In this document: positions 36,001 to 44,132 of the stretch, one piece after another
Layout of the letters: each line of letters opens with the position of its first letter
Numbering within the stretch: the stretch's first letter is position 1
Assembly: GCF_008086165.1 (NCBI RefSeq)
Contig: NZ_VSKL01000003.1
Coordinates: 124,001-188,000 of the forward strand
Direction: 5' to 3'
DNA: 64,000 nucleotides
Source: Algorimicrobium algoritergicola
GTDB lineage: Bacteria; Bacteroidota; Bacteroidia; Flavobacteriales; Flavobacteriaceae
Position numbers and translations under genes: made by a program
Notes under the pieces: model-generated
Database searches by the model: none
What the model saw: the letters and a program-made list of their open reading frames with translations, nothing else
What the model was told of the DNA's origin: nothing

Positions 36001-37658
36001 ACATAGAACCACCAATAGCCGATGAAAGCTACTTTACACCGCCTACACCCCCAGTTCCAGCTTATGCTTTAAATTTGACTGTAGCTTCAACAGCTAGTCT
36101 AGAAGTAGCATCTAACACAAAACTGGTGGTAACAGACTGGGTTCATTTAGATGGTTCAATTGACATTAGAGATTCAGGAAGTTTAATCCAAATTAATGAT
36201 GGTGCCACAAATATTAACAACAATACAGGAGGTGGAGCCATTAACATGCAACGAACCGCAACTATTGCAAGTTCTTATGATTATATATATTGGTCATCGC
36301 CTGTAGAAGGATTTGGAGTTACTAATGTATCTCCTGGATCTTCATTAATATACCAATGGATTCCAACTATTACAGGAAATGGCGCTGGAAATTACGGAAA
36401 TTGGCAAGCAACAACCGAAGCCATGCTAAATGGAAAAGGATATATCATTAGAAATGTAGCTGGGACACCTACTCCTGGAACACCAGAATTTGTTGGCAGA
36501 CCCAATAATGGTGTAATTACCAAAGCAATAAATAGAGGAATTTACAATGCTGGTGATTATACTGGTGGGGGCAATATAGATGCAACAAGATTAGATGACA
36601 ACTGGAATTTAGTTGGTAATCCATATCCTTCCGCCATTTCTGCAAATACATTTTTAAATATAAATACTAATATTGCAGGAACCGTTTATTTATGGAGGCA
36701 TTTAGCTGTGCCCAGCGCTATAAACGATCCCTTTTACGAAGATTTTGTCTACAATTATAATCCTAATGATTATATAGCTCATAACGGAACTGGCTCAAAT
36801 CCACCTGGATTTGGTGGTGATATTGCAGCAGGACAAGCATTTTTTGTACTTATGGAACATGCCACTGCATCTACTAATGAAAATGTAATATTCAATAATA
36901 CGATGCGTAGTGCATCGTTAGTAAACAGTGAGTTCTACAGAACAAATAATGCTTCTGAAAATCCTTTAGAAATTGAAAAACACCGTATTTGGCTAGATTT
37001 AATTGCACCAAACAACACAGCAAATTCTATTTTAGTGGGTTATATTGAGAATGCTACAAATGATGTTGATAGGCTTTTTGACGGATTTGAATTAAGCGAA
37101 ACGAGCAACCGTTTTTATTCACTAATCAACACGGAAGAAATGGCTATTCAAGGACGAACCCTTCCTTTTGATGATGCAGACTTAGTTCCTTTAGGTGTAG
37201 AGATAGCTTCAAGCGGAAATTATAGTATTGCACTAAATACACTTGACGGCTTATTTATGGACACGGGCCAAATTATATTTATAGAAGACACCTATACCAA
37301 TATAATCCATAATGTCCGTATTTCACCATATAGTTTTAATACAGAAGCCGGGGTATTTAATGATCGTTTCATTTTACGATATACAGATAACGCGCTGTCA
37401 GTTGAAGAATTTAATGCTAATTCGGGAATAACCATTACGGCCCCGAACAGCAACTACATTAAGGTATCTTCAAAAAACAACACAATTAAATCCGTATACG
37501 TCTACGATATGTTAGGTCGTGAGTTAGTTAAAAAGTTAAACATTAATGCCACTGAAATTATTCTAGATAACAATAGTTTTTCTGAAGGCACTTACATTGT
37601 TAAAGCTACCACAACTAATAACATGACACGTATTGAGAAGGTGATTTTGAAACGGTAA
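33057..37658 (+). CDS. Large secreted protein with MAM-like, fibronectin III and T9SS type A sorting domains
   Basis: A 1533-residue secreted protein. Signal peptide at about 1-35; a MAM-like beta-sandwich (about 40-225; FDWVCDGEGTFDRMRIWV); then a repeat of about 138 residues present twice (about 235-372 and 471-608), separated by a fibronectin III domain (about 373-465); then a long beta-rich region; and at the end (about 1460-1533) the T9SS sorting domain (VYVYDMLGRELVKKL, then a KVILKR tail). Such proteins are secreted by the gliding/T9SS pathway and held on the surface. No catalytic motif is seen; adhesion or polysaccharide binding is possible. Confidence 0.85.
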   Translation: MIRKIPSNLVYCKYNLWFSILIFAVILSFSFKSYAQTTHINPTGDGGFETGATFAANGWLSNTPGQQNRNQWVINTGSTPGFSGTNSAYVTNARNTAPSPHTYNNGTTSVSHMYRDISIPAGEPYITLNFDWVCDGEGTFDRMRIWVVPTTFTPTYGNQIGNAGTAPTGRIQIGGDFSEQIAWSNSTESLPIAYAGTTFRIVFEWRNDGSLGGNPPIAVDNISLISDLPPPPPANDNPCSATPLTVNATCSFATYTNASATATTGVPAPVCASYSGNDVWFAAVVPANGTLIVDTDTGVMTDSGMAFYSGTCGALSLIECDDDDSANGLMSSITRSGLTPGQTIYIRVWEYANDNNGTFDICATTFQPCNTPTVTASTAVAITTATINWTAATPAPTGGYQYIVSPDNSPNTPGGDFTGNTGAGITNSNVTGLTPNTTYYVFVRSNCGSGNFSGWDGPITFTTLAATVPPNDNPCNAIPLTVNSSCSFATYTNEFATATSGVPAPGCGSYSGGDVWFTAVVPASGILIVDTDTGVITDSGIAFYSGTCAGLTLIECDDDGSNNGFMSSITRTGLTPGQTIFIRVWEYGNDNNGTFDICATTFTPCSIPTIDATPNTCEMVIDEAGTDPFAITPYNPNPSFTLDCNITSVDLATNAQMYETTTYDVIKIPYTYIGSLGATINNSTIANDDYWADDPTALGFPFCFYDNEYNYTLAGANSMITFDVNAPGAPYFMNGNNTPGTGCGYAFNNNLPSTAGGLFEQTIYGVYHDIDPTGLPANAITTRTQGVVGCRKFIAEWNDVPMFSDNSILYSGMIVLYETTNIIEVYIEEKRIDNNNVFPWNGGNAIVGLQGDVSSNEYIVAPCRNGLDANWEVTNEAWRFVPSGNSRLTGVEWYIGTDTSGVPDATTNTYTATAPGIYTAISTYSTCGGPPITLTDEVVITDGRKTWMGYIDNNWFIDGNWEPNGVPTSMDCVLIPDVGISNIEPPIADESYFTPPTPPVPAYALNLTVASTASLEVASNTKLVVTDWVHLDGSIDIRDSGSLIQINDGATNINNNTGGGAINMQRTATIASSYDYIYWSSPVEGFGVTNVSPGSSLIYQWIPTITGNGAGNYGNWQATTEAMLNGKGYIIRNVAGTPTPGTPEFVGRPNNGVITKAINRGIYNAGDYTGGGNIDATRLDDNWNLVGNPYPSAISANTFLNINTNIAGTVYLWRHLAVPSAINDPFYEDFVYNYNPNDYIAHNGTGSNPPGFGGDIAAGQAFFVLMEHATASTNENVIFNNTMRSASLVNSEFYRTNNASENPLEIEKHRIWLDLIAPNNTANSILVGYIENATNDVDRLFDGFELSETSNRFYSLINTEEMAIQGRTLPFDDADLVPLGVEIASSGNYSIALNTLDGLFMDTGQIIFIEDTYTNIIHNVRISPYSFNTEAGVFNDRFILRYTDNALSVEEFNANSGITITAPNSNYIKVSSKNNTIKSVYVYDMLGRELVKKLNINATEIILDNNSFSEGTYIVKATTTNNMTRIEKVILKR
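33759..34172 (+). repeat. Internal duplication, copy 1, in the T9SS protein gene
   Basis: Encodes the first of two nearly identical units (NDNPC start; CSFATYTN; DVWF; LIVDTDTG; FYSGTCG; LTPGQTI; VWEY; CATTF end). Copy 2 is 709 bases downstream at 34468-34881. The DNA is still recognisably alike but with many silent changes. Confidence 0.8.
34468..34881 (+). repeat. Internal duplication, copy 2, in the T9SS protein gene
   Basis: Second unit with the same motif order as copy 1; the intervening DNA encodes a fibronectin III domain. In PFAM-style language each unit looks like a small lectin-like or cysteine-containing beta-sandwich. Confidence 0.8.
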
Positions 37659-37661
37659 TTT

Positions 37662-37997
37662 TTAAAAATAAGTAGTAAAACTCCAAAACGGCCTTGATTT
37701 TAAATAATTAAGGTCGTTTTCATTTATATAAGCTTCTCGCTCAAAAGAAATATTTCTATAAGCAAGATGCCAAGATCTATATTGAAAGAAACGAAGTATA
37801 AACTCCAAAACATACAGAATAACAAAAGGAAGAACTAACAATTCAATTTGTTGTCTAATATGAATTCGTTCATGATTTATCAAAACGACATCTTCTTTCA
37901 AAAGTCTATTCTTCAAAAAAATAAAAGGCCAAATAGTAAGTCCTAAATAACGTTTAGGGACAATATGTTTTGAAACGATAATCATAATTAACAACAT
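37662..37997 (-). CDS. Conserved membrane-associated protein with HERIH motif, function unknown
   Basis: A 111-residue protein with a short hydrophobic N-terminus, the zinc-site-like motif HERIH at about residues 43-47 in LINHERIHIRQQIELLVLPF, a membrane segment, and SWHLAYRNISFEREAYINEN with a glutamate that could be the third ligand. It looks like a minimal gluzincin/M56-type membrane peptidase or a remnant of one. I recognise it as a widespread flavobacterial hypothetical protein. It is convergent with the T9SS gene (three bases between stops). Start could be the ATG at 37997 or one four codons later. Confidence 0.68.
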   Translation of the reverse strand: MLLIMIIVSKHIVPKRYLGLTIWPFIFLKNRLLKEDVVLINHERIHIRQQIELLVLPFVILYVLEFILRFFQYRSWHLAYRNISFEREAYINENDLNYLKSRPFWSFTTYF

Positions 37998-38032
37998 TCA
38001 AAAATCAGTCCAATTTACATTATATTTGTAAA

Positions 38033-38182
38033 ATGAAGAAGATCATACCGATTGAAGAAGGTGATTTCTACTGGACACCTGAAGGTTATCGTTGTTTTAC
38101 AGAGCAGTATCACTTAAAACGTGGATACTGTTGTGAAAGCGGCTGCAGACATTGCCCTTATGGCTATAATAAGAAAAACTGA
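38033..38182 (+). CDS. DUF5522 domain small protein
   Basis: A 49-residue protein, EEGDFYWTPEGYRCFTEQYH then RGYCCESGCRHCPYGYNKKN. The cysteine cluster GYCCxSGCRHCPYG is the DUF5522 hallmark; such cysteines could bind zinc or an iron-sulfur centre. It is 11 bases before hutU on the same strand and probably co-transcribed. Too short for standard ORF calling, but the conserved motif and spacing support it. Confidence 0.85.
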   Translation: MKKIIPIEEGDFYWTPEGYRCFTEQYHLKRGYCCESGCRHCPYGYNKKN

Positions 38183-38193
38183 ATACTGAATTT

Positions 38194-40188
38194 ATGACAT
38201 TTCAAGAACACATATTACAAGGCATTCCAAATACATTACCCGAAGCAATAGCTTATGATTCGGAAATTAATCACGCACCAAAGCGTAAAGACATTTTATC
38301 TGGTGAGGAAAAAATCCTAGCACTACGTAATGCATTGCGCTATTTTGAATCCAAGCATCATGAAACTTTGTTGCCTGAGTTTAAAAACGAATTAGAAACG
38401 TACGGTCGAATTTACATGTATCGCCTGCGTCCAGATTATAAAATGTATGCACGTCCCATTGACGAATATCCTGCAAAAACAAAGCAAGCTGCAGCTATTA
38501 TGCTCATGATTCAGAACAATTTGGATTATGCGGTAGCACAACATCCACACGAATTGATTACATATGGTGGAAATGGTGGTGTTTTTTCCAATTGGGCACA
38601 ATATTTATTAACCATGAAATATCTTGCGGAAATGACCGAGGAACAAACACTGGTTATGTATTCTGGTCATCCCATGGGTTTATTTCCATCTCATAAAGAT
38701 GCGCCACGTGTTGTGGCGACCAATGGAATGATGATTCCTAATTATTCTAAACCTGACGATTGGGAAAAATACAATGCACTTGGCGTAACGCAATACGGCC
38801 AAATGACTGCTGGCAGTTATATGTACATTGGACCTCAAGGTATTGTTCATGGAACAACCATTACAGTTTTAAATGGATTCAGAAAAATAAAAAAATCACC
38901 AAAAGGAAATCTTTTTGTAACATCTGGATTAGGGGGCATGAGTGGCGCACAACCAAAAGCTGGAAATATTGCTGGTTGCATTACGGTTTGTGCTGAAGTG
39001 AATCCTAAAATAACACAAGTGCGTTTAGATCAAGGTTGGATTGATGAAAAGATAACGAATTTAGACCAATTAGTATCACGAGTTGAGCACGCAAAACAGA
39101 ATAAAGAAACGATTTCCATTGCCTATTTAGGAAACATTGTAGATGTCTGGGAGAAATTTGATGAAGCAAATGTTACCATCGATTTGGGTAGTGATCAAAC
39201 ATCACTACACAACCCGTGGGCTGGCGGTTATTATCCTGTAGGCTTGAGCTTTGAAGAAGCAAATGACTTGATGGCTAACAACCCAGAATTATTCAAAGAA
39301 AAAGTCCAAGAAACCCTCCGACGTCATGCAAAAGCTATTAATAAACATACTGCAAAAGGCACCTATTTCTTTGACTACGGCAATGCATTTTTATTAGAAG
39401 CCTCCAGAGCTGGAGCAGATGTTATGGCTGAAAACCCAACTCATGGACGCGAGTTTAAATACCCAAGCTACGTCCAAGATATTATGGGACCTATGTGCTT
39501 TGATTATGGTTTTGGCCCTTTCCGTTGGGTGTGTGCTTCAGGAAAACCCGAAGATCTAGCGAAAACAGATGCTATTGCTTGCCAAGTTTTAGAGGATATT
39601 AAGAAGAATTCACCTAAAGAAATTCAGCAACAAATGACTGATAATATCCAATGGATAAAAGGTGCTCAAGAAAATAAATTGGTGGTTGGCTCACAGGCCA
39701 GAATATTATATGCAGATGCTGAAGGAAGAATGAAAATTGCAAAAGCCTTTAATGATGCCATTGCAAAAGGTGAAATTGGTCAGATAATTCTTGGTCGTGA
39801 TCATCATGATGTATCAGGGACGGACTCACCGTACCGTGAAACTAGTAATATTTACGATGGTTCGCGCTACACAGCAGATATGGCCATCCAAAATGTAATA
39901 GGTGATAGCTTCCGGGGCGCAACTTGGGTAAGTATTCATAATGGTGGAGGCGTTGGCTGGGGCGAAGTTATAAATGGGGGATTTGGTATGGTTCTTGATG
40001 GTAGTAATGATGCTGAAAGGCGCTTAAAATCAATGTTATTCTGGGATGTAAACAATGGTATTTCTAGAAGAAGTTGGGCTAGAAATGACGAAGCCATTTT
40101 TGCTATTAAACGCGCCATGAAAGCTGAACCAAATTTAAAGGTTACGCTACCAAATTTGGTTAATGACAAATTATTCGACTTGATTTAA
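38194..40188 (+). CDS. hutU: Urocanate hydratase, long form
   Basis: Turns urocanate into 4-imidazolone-5-propionate with tightly bound NAD. Conserved blocks seen: YGGNGGVFSNWAQYLLTMKY, the GHPMGLFPS loop, and SGLGGMSGAQPKAGNIAGC (NAD-binding), NSYRETSNIYDGSRY-like DSPYRETSNIYDGS and VLDGSNDAERRLKSML. At 664 residues it is the long type (like animal urocanase), not the 555-residue proteobacterial type. No hutH, hutI or hutG gene is beside it, so the histidine pathway must be dispersed. Confidence 0.95.
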   Translation: MTFQEHILQGIPNTLPEAIAYDSEINHAPKRKDILSGEEKILALRNALRYFESKHHETLLPEFKNELETYGRIYMYRLRPDYKMYARPIDEYPAKTKQAAAIMLMIQNNLDYAVAQHPHELITYGGNGGVFSNWAQYLLTMKYLAEMTEEQTLVMYSGHPMGLFPSHKDAPRVVATNGMMIPNYSKPDDWEKYNALGVTQYGQMTAGSYMYIGPQGIVHGTTITVLNGFRKIKKSPKGNLFVTSGLGGMSGAQPKAGNIAGCITVCAEVNPKITQVRLDQGWIDEKITNLDQLVSRVEHAKQNKETISIAYLGNIVDVWEKFDEANVTIDLGSDQTSLHNPWAGGYYPVGLSFEEANDLMANNPELFKEKVQETLRRHAKAINKHTAKGTYFFDYGNAFLLEASRAGADVMAENPTHGREFKYPSYVQDIMGPMCFDYGFGPFRWVCASGKPEDLAKTDAIACQVLEDIKKNSPKEIQQQMTDNIQWIKGAQENKLVVGSQARILYADAEGRMKIAKAFNDAIAKGEIGQIILGRDHHDVSGTDSPYRETSNIYDGSRYTADMAIQNVIGDSFRGATWVSIHNGGGVGWGEVINGGFGMVLDGSNDAERRLKSMLFWDVNNGISRRSWARNDEAIFAIKRAMKAEPNLKVTLPNLVNDKLFDLI

Positions 40189-40204
40189 CCTTAAAACTTA
40201 CAAC

Positions 40205-40750
40205 ATGAAAAAAACAATCTTTACATCCATTTTGGCCATTATAATTATGGCTACGGTAACGTCTTGTAGTTCAGTACAAGTAATTGCAGATTACGACAAA
40301 CAGGTGAATTTTGAGACCTATAAAACGTTTGCATTTTATAAACCTGGAATTGATAAAGCTGAAATTAATGATTTAGATAAACGCCGAATACTACGTGCTA
40401 TTGAAAACGAATTAGTAGCAAAAGGATTTACTAAATCAGAGAATCCTGATTTACTTGTTAGTATTATAGCATCATCTCGTGAAAAAATAGATATCTATAA
40501 CAACTATTATGGTGGTTATGGTGCTCGTTGGGGATGGAATCCATATTATTACGGGAATTACAATAACGTATCAACATCTACAGAAGGATCTTTATATATA
40601 GATTTAATTGATGCGAAAAAGAAAGAACTAGTATGGCAAGGCCAAGGAGTCGGTTATCTAAATGGTTCTAATATGGAACAAAAGGAAGAACGCATTAATG
40701 AGTTTGTCACCAAAATCATGGCTGTTTATCCGCCACAAGCGAAAAAATAA
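40205..40750 (+). CDS. DUF4136 domain lipoprotein
   Basis: A 181-residue lipoprotein (signal ending VTSCSS, Cys21) with the DUF4136 pattern: DYDKQVNFETYKTFAFYKPG near residues 29-48, LVAKGFTKSENPDLLVSI and LYIDLIDAKKKELVWQGQG. A Gly/Tyr/Asn-rich insertion (NNYYGGYGARWGWNPYYYGN) is usual in this family. Probably outer-membrane anchored; function unknown. It lies 16 bases after hutU. Confidence 0.85.
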   Translation: MKKTIFTSILAIIIMATVTSCSSVQVIADYDKQVNFETYKTFAFYKPGIDKAEINDLDKRRILRAIENELVAKGFTKSENPDLLVSIIASSREKIDIYNNYYGGYGARWGWNPYYYGNYNNVSTSTEGSLYIDLIDAKKKELVWQGQGVGYLNGSNMEQKEERINEFVTKIMAVYPPQAKK

Positions 40751-40756
40751 TGACAT

Positions 40757-40788
40757 AAAAAAAGCGACAATATTGTCGCTTTTTTTAT
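40757..40788. terminator. Bidirectional rho-independent terminator
   Basis: AAAAAAAGCGACAA and TTGTCGCTTTTTTT form a long stem with two central bases; A and T tracts on both sides, between convergent genes ending at 40750 and 40807. Confidence 0.82.
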
Positions 40789-40806
40789 AAAATATATTTA
40801 TTGAAT

Positions 40807-41157
40807 TTACTTTTTGCTCTCTAAAGAAGTCTGGTATAATTTGAATTGGCTTGGTGTTAAAATTTTCTTTAAACCTTCCTCTACTCTCAAATCAAGAGTT
40901 TTCATACCTTCTTGTCTAAATTTATCAGATATCTCTCTCTTACGTAGCTCTCCCATATTTTGTTCCGCATCAACTAAAACCTTAAAAACATCGCCTTGTT
41001 GATCTCCAGTCAACGTTAATAACTGGTGTAAATCGTGAGTTTTTTGTTTAGCAATAGATTCAGCACTTTGTTGCCTGTCAGATGATTGAGCAGCAGAGAA
41101 TTGCATTCCAACAAAAAACAATGCAATAAAACTAAATAGTGAAATGTATTTTTTCAT
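40807..41157 (-). CDS. Small secreted helical protein, Spy-like
   Basis: A 116-residue protein with a signal peptide (LFSFIALFFVGMQFSAAQ) and two helical regions: AKQKTHDLHQLLTLTGDQQG then LKKILTPSQFKLYQTSLESK. The 'LxLTxxQ...LTPxQxxxYxxxL' arrangement is like other Bacteroidota Spy/CpxP-type sensors or chaperones. Function is inferred. Terminates at the bidirectional hairpin shared with the DUF4136 gene. Confidence 0.68.
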   Translation of the reverse strand: MKKYISLFSFIALFFVGMQFSAAQSSDRQQSAESIAKQKTHDLHQLLTLTGDQQGDVFKVLVDAEQNMGELRKREISDKFRQEGMKTLDLRVEEGLKKILTPSQFKLYQTSLESKK

Positions 41158-41303
41158 AATAAGTATTTTTTTTCATGATTAATAAGGGATCAATATACAA
41201 AATATATCAATATATTATATGAAATAAATTGAAATTTCAAACGCTATACATATCACCTAAAAGGAAGTAACAGGTATTTATTGAAAATATTTAGTAAAAA
41301 GTC

Positions 41304-41333
41304 TTTGGATACCAATTTATTAAGCTACCTTTG
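41304..41333 (+). promoter_or_regulatory. Predicted Bacteroidota promoter of cspA
   Basis: TTTG at 41304-41307 and TACCTTTG at 41326-41333, 18 bases apart, match the -33/-7 consensus exactly. The leader would be about 20 bases, shorter than that of cold-inducible E. coli cspA. Confidence 0.65.
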
Positions 41334-41358
41334 CCACTTAATTAAATAAATTATTATT

Positions 41359-41550
41359 ATGAGTACTGGTACAGTAAAATTTTTTAATGACTCTAAAGGA
41401 TTTGGATTCATCACAGAAGAAGGAAACAACAAAGAGCATTTCGTGCACATTTCTGGCTTAATCGACGAAGTAAGAGAAGGCGACCAAGTTGAATTCGATT
41501 TAACAGAAGGTAAAAAAGGATTAAACGCGATTAACGTAAAAGTTATCTAA
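41359..41550 (+). CDS. cspA: Cold shock protein, CspA family
   Basis: A 63-residue single cold-shock domain with both RNA-binding motifs: KFFNDSKGFGFIT (RNP-1, residues 7-19) and HFVHISGL (RNP-2). It binds single-stranded nucleic acid and melts RNA structure. One-gene transcript with its own promoter and two hairpins downstream. Confidence 0.96.
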   Translation: MSTGTVKFFNDSKGFGFITEEGNNKEHFVHISGLIDEVREGDQVEFDLTEGKKGLNAINVKVI

Positions 41551-41573
41551 TTATATACTTTTAAAACTTTACA

Positions 41574-41605
41574 AAAGAGCCTATCAACCGATAGGCTCTT
41601 TTTAT
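41574..41605 (+). terminator. Rho-independent terminator of cspA
   Basis: AAAGAGCCTAT / ATAGGCTCTTT stem with a 6-base loop followed by a T run. Confidence 0.82.
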
Positions 41606-41610
41606 TTGCA

Positions 41611-41647
41611 AAAAAAATCCAATATTAATTTAATATTGGATTTTTTT
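41611..41647. terminator. Second, bidirectional terminator hairpin
   Basis: AATCCAATATTAA and TTAATATTGGATT with A and T runs outside form an AT-rich stem; it may stop the minus-strand lipoprotein gene that ends at 41668. Confidence 0.68.
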
Positions 41648-41667
41648 ATTAGTATTACTTAATAGTA

Positions 41668-41919
41668 TTAAGAATCGCTATCGTCTTCCTTAATTTTTAT
41701 CTTCGTATCGCCGTCATCACCTTCTTTAATTTTCACCTTTTTATCATCGGTTTCCATTTTTATTTTGGTATCATTGGCACGATCTTTTACTTCTATGTCT
41801 GCATCTTTATCTTGCATTTCTTCAATTAATTCCTCTTTTTGAGTTTTATCTTCTCTACAAGAAGTTACAGATGCGACCATTACAAATGCCATTAATGACA
41901 TAAAAATTACTTTTTTCAT
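41668..41919 (-). CDS. Small acidic repeat lipoprotein, function unknown
   Basis: An 83-residue protein with a lipoprotein signal (MVASVTSCRED, Cys21) and a mature part dominated by Asp/Glu/Lys. It has repeating 'xxKIKxxxDD' units (TKIKMETDD, VKIKEGDDG, TKIKIKEDD). Such charged tails may bind cations or help the protein stay extended. I do not recognise a family. Confidence 0.72.
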   Translation of the reverse strand: MKKVIFMSLMAFVMVASVTSCREDKTQKEELIEEMQDKDADIEVKDRANDTKIKMETDDKKVKIKEGDDGDTKIKIKEDDSDS

Positions 41920-41979
41920 AATATTAGTTTTAAGTGTTATTCAAAACTAACAATCATTGCCCGTAAAATTTAACTCGAT

Positions 41980-44031
41980 TCAATAATTTAATAACTCATT
42001 TATCTTTGCCTTAACTTTTTCAGTAGACGGTATCATCGTTTCTTCTAAAACAGAATTTAATGGAATTGCTGGCATATTTTCGCTACCAATGGTCATAACT
42101 GGTGCATCTAAAAACTTGAAACATTCTTCTTGAATTTTTCCAGACAAGGCTCTTGCAAAACTATTGTTACTCGGTTCTTCCGTAACCACTAAACATTTTC
42201 CTGTTTTCTTAACCGATTTCATAATCGTTTCTTCATCCAAAGGAAATAAGGTTCGTAGATCAATTACTTCTATCTGATCTTTCATTCCTAATTCTTCAGA
42301 CGCATTCATTGCCCAATGAACGCCCATACCATAAGTAACAATGGTTAACGTTTCTACATTTTCCTGTTTCCAAATTTCTTGCAATACCCATGCTTTTCCA
42401 AAAGGCAAAACATAATCTTCACTTGGCTCTACCGATGTTGCTCCTTGCGTCCCTGGTACTTTAGACCAATACAATCCTTTATGCTCCAAAATTACTACTG
42501 GATTGGGATCATAATAAGCCGCTTTCATTAAACCTTTTAAGTCGGCTCCATTACTTGGATAGGCTATTTTAATACCACGAATATTAGTAATCACGCTTTC
42601 AACAGAGGACGAATGATAAGGCCCTCCACTTCCATAAGCACCAATCGGCACGCGTAAAATCATACTCACCGGCCATTTTCCGTTACTTAAATAGCAACTT
42701 CTACTTACCTCCGTGAATAATTGATTTAATCCAGGCCAGATATAATCGGCAAATTGAACCTCAACAATAGGCTTTAAACCAACAGCACTCATTCCCACCG
42801 TGGACCCTACAATAAACGCTTCCTGAATGGCTGTATTAAACACGCGGTCATCACCAAATTTTTGCGCTAAAGTCGCAGCTTCTCGGAACACACCACCTAA
42901 CCTACCACCAACATCTTGACCATATAGCAAGCATTCCTTATGTTTTTTCATTAATTCCTCAACTGCAAACAAGGCACAATCTACCATGACTACTTTCTCT
43001 GCACCTTTTGGGGAACGTTCCCCTTTTTCCTCAGTAATGGGCGTTGGAACAAAATCGTTAGTAAATAAATCTTCAGGTTTTGGATCTTCAGCGAGTAACG
43101 CCTTTTCAAAATCAGATTGTACAGTTGCTTTAACGGCAACTTCAATTGCTTGTATTTCTGCTTCAGAAAAACCACCATCTAACATTTGCTGTTTTAAAAC
43201 CGGATACGGGTCACGTGATTTGGCTTCTTCCAAATCATCACGATACCATTCCATTCTAACACCAGATGTATGGTGATTTAACAACGGTACTTTTGCATGC
43301 ACTAAAAATGGTCGACGTTCCGTTCGAATGGTTTTAATAACGGTTTCCAAGGCTTCATAGCTTTCTGTAAAATTAGCACCATCAATAGAAATGGCTTCTA
43401 AACCGTGAAAACCTTTGGCGTATTCAAATGCGTTTTGCGCTCTGGTTTCCGCTGCATTAGCTGAAATATCCCAACCATTGTCTTGTACTAAAAACAGAAT
43501 GGGCATTTGTTTTAAGCCTGCCATTTGAAAAGCTTCTGAAATTTCACCTTCCGTAACAGACGCATCACCTAATGAACAGACCACAAATGGTAAATCCGAT
43601 AATGTTTTATCATCTAATCCTTGTAATTCCTTATACTGCATACCCATAGCAACGCCTGTTGCTGGAATAGCCTGCATACCAGTTGCAGAGGATTGATGCG
43701 GTATTTTAGGTTTATCAGCATCCTTTAAACTCGGATGTGCATAATAAGTGCGACCTCCAGAAAATGGATCATCTTTTTTAGCAAGTAATTGCAACATTAA
43801 ATCATAAGGTTTCAGACCAAAAGACAAAAGCATGGCATCATCCCTATAGTATGGGAATGCATAATCTTGCGGCAATAATTGCATGCCTATTGCGGTTTGA
43901 ATGGCCTCATGTCCTCGGGAGGTTGCATGTACATATTTTGATACTTGCTTGAAATTAGCTTCATACAGTTCTGCCATAGCTTTGGCTGTACATAAATTTG
44001 CGAATCCCTTTTTTAGTATATCTTTTTTCAT
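41980..44031 (-). CDS. Fused alpha/beta E1 subunit of a branched-chain-type 2-oxoacid dehydrogenase
   Basis: An 683-residue thiamine-diphosphate enzyme. The N-terminal half is E1-alpha (GHEAIQTAIGMQLLPQDYAF, TPP motif CSLGDASVTEGEISEAFQMA and a later DNGWDIS); the C-terminal half (from about residue 345) is E1-beta with LYGQDVGGRLGGVFR and VGMSAVGLKPIVEVQFADYI. The two are separate genes in most proteobacteria; the fusion is usual in Flavobacteriia. It decarboxylates a branched-chain or aryl 2-oxoacid and passes the acyl group to E2. A GTG start at 44046 is possible, but ATG at 44031 is preferred. Follows E2, with a 142-base repeat-containing gap. Confidence 0.92.
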   Translation of the reverse strand: MKKDILKKGFANLCTAKAMAELYEANFKQVSKYVHATSRGHEAIQTAIGMQLLPQDYAFPYYRDDAMLLSFGLKPYDLMLQLLAKKDDPFSGGRTYYAHPSLKDADKPKIPHQSSATGMQAIPATGVAMGMQYKELQGLDDKTLSDLPFVVCSLGDASVTEGEISEAFQMAGLKQMPILFLVQDNGWDISANAAETRAQNAFEYAKGFHGLEAISIDGANFTESYEALETVIKTIRTERRPFLVHAKVPLLNHHTSGVRMEWYRDDLEEAKSRDPYPVLKQQMLDGGFSEAEIQAIEVAVKATVQSDFEKALLAEDPKPEDLFTNDFVPTPITEEKGERSPKGAEKVVMVDCALFAVEELMKKHKECLLYGQDVGGRLGGVFREAATLAQKFGDDRVFNTAIQEAFIVGSTVGMSAVGLKPIVEVQFADYIWPGLNQLFTEVSRSCYLSNGKWPVSMILRVPIGAYGSGGPYHSSSVESVITNIRGIKIAYPSNGADLKGLMKAAYYDPNPVVILEHKGLYWSKVPGTQGATSVEPSEDYVLPFGKAWVLQEIWKQENVETLTIVTYGMGVHWAMNASEELGMKDQIEVIDLRTLFPLDEETIMKSVKKTGKCLVVTEEPSNNSFARALSGKIQEECFKFLDAPVMTIGSENMPAIPLNSVLEETMIPSTEKVKAKINELLNY

Positions 44032-44039
44032 AATAAATG

Positions 44040-44053
44040 CCTGCACGGGCAGG
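44040..44053. repeat. Palindromic repeat, CCTGC-ACGG-GCAGG
   Basis: 5-bp arms with a 4-base loop just upstream of the E1 start. Its core is like the longer palindrome at 46199-46218, so both may belong to one dispersed family. Confidence 0.55.
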
Positions 44054-44132
44054 TATGTATTTAATTTTAGTCAATTCGTGTAAAACTGTATTACAAATTT
44101 GTATCAAGAACATTTGCTTCCTTCTCAATACA

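Noticed and set aside
42986-43276. 96-residue plus-strand frame
   Set aside because: Antisense to the E1 linker region; no sign of selection.
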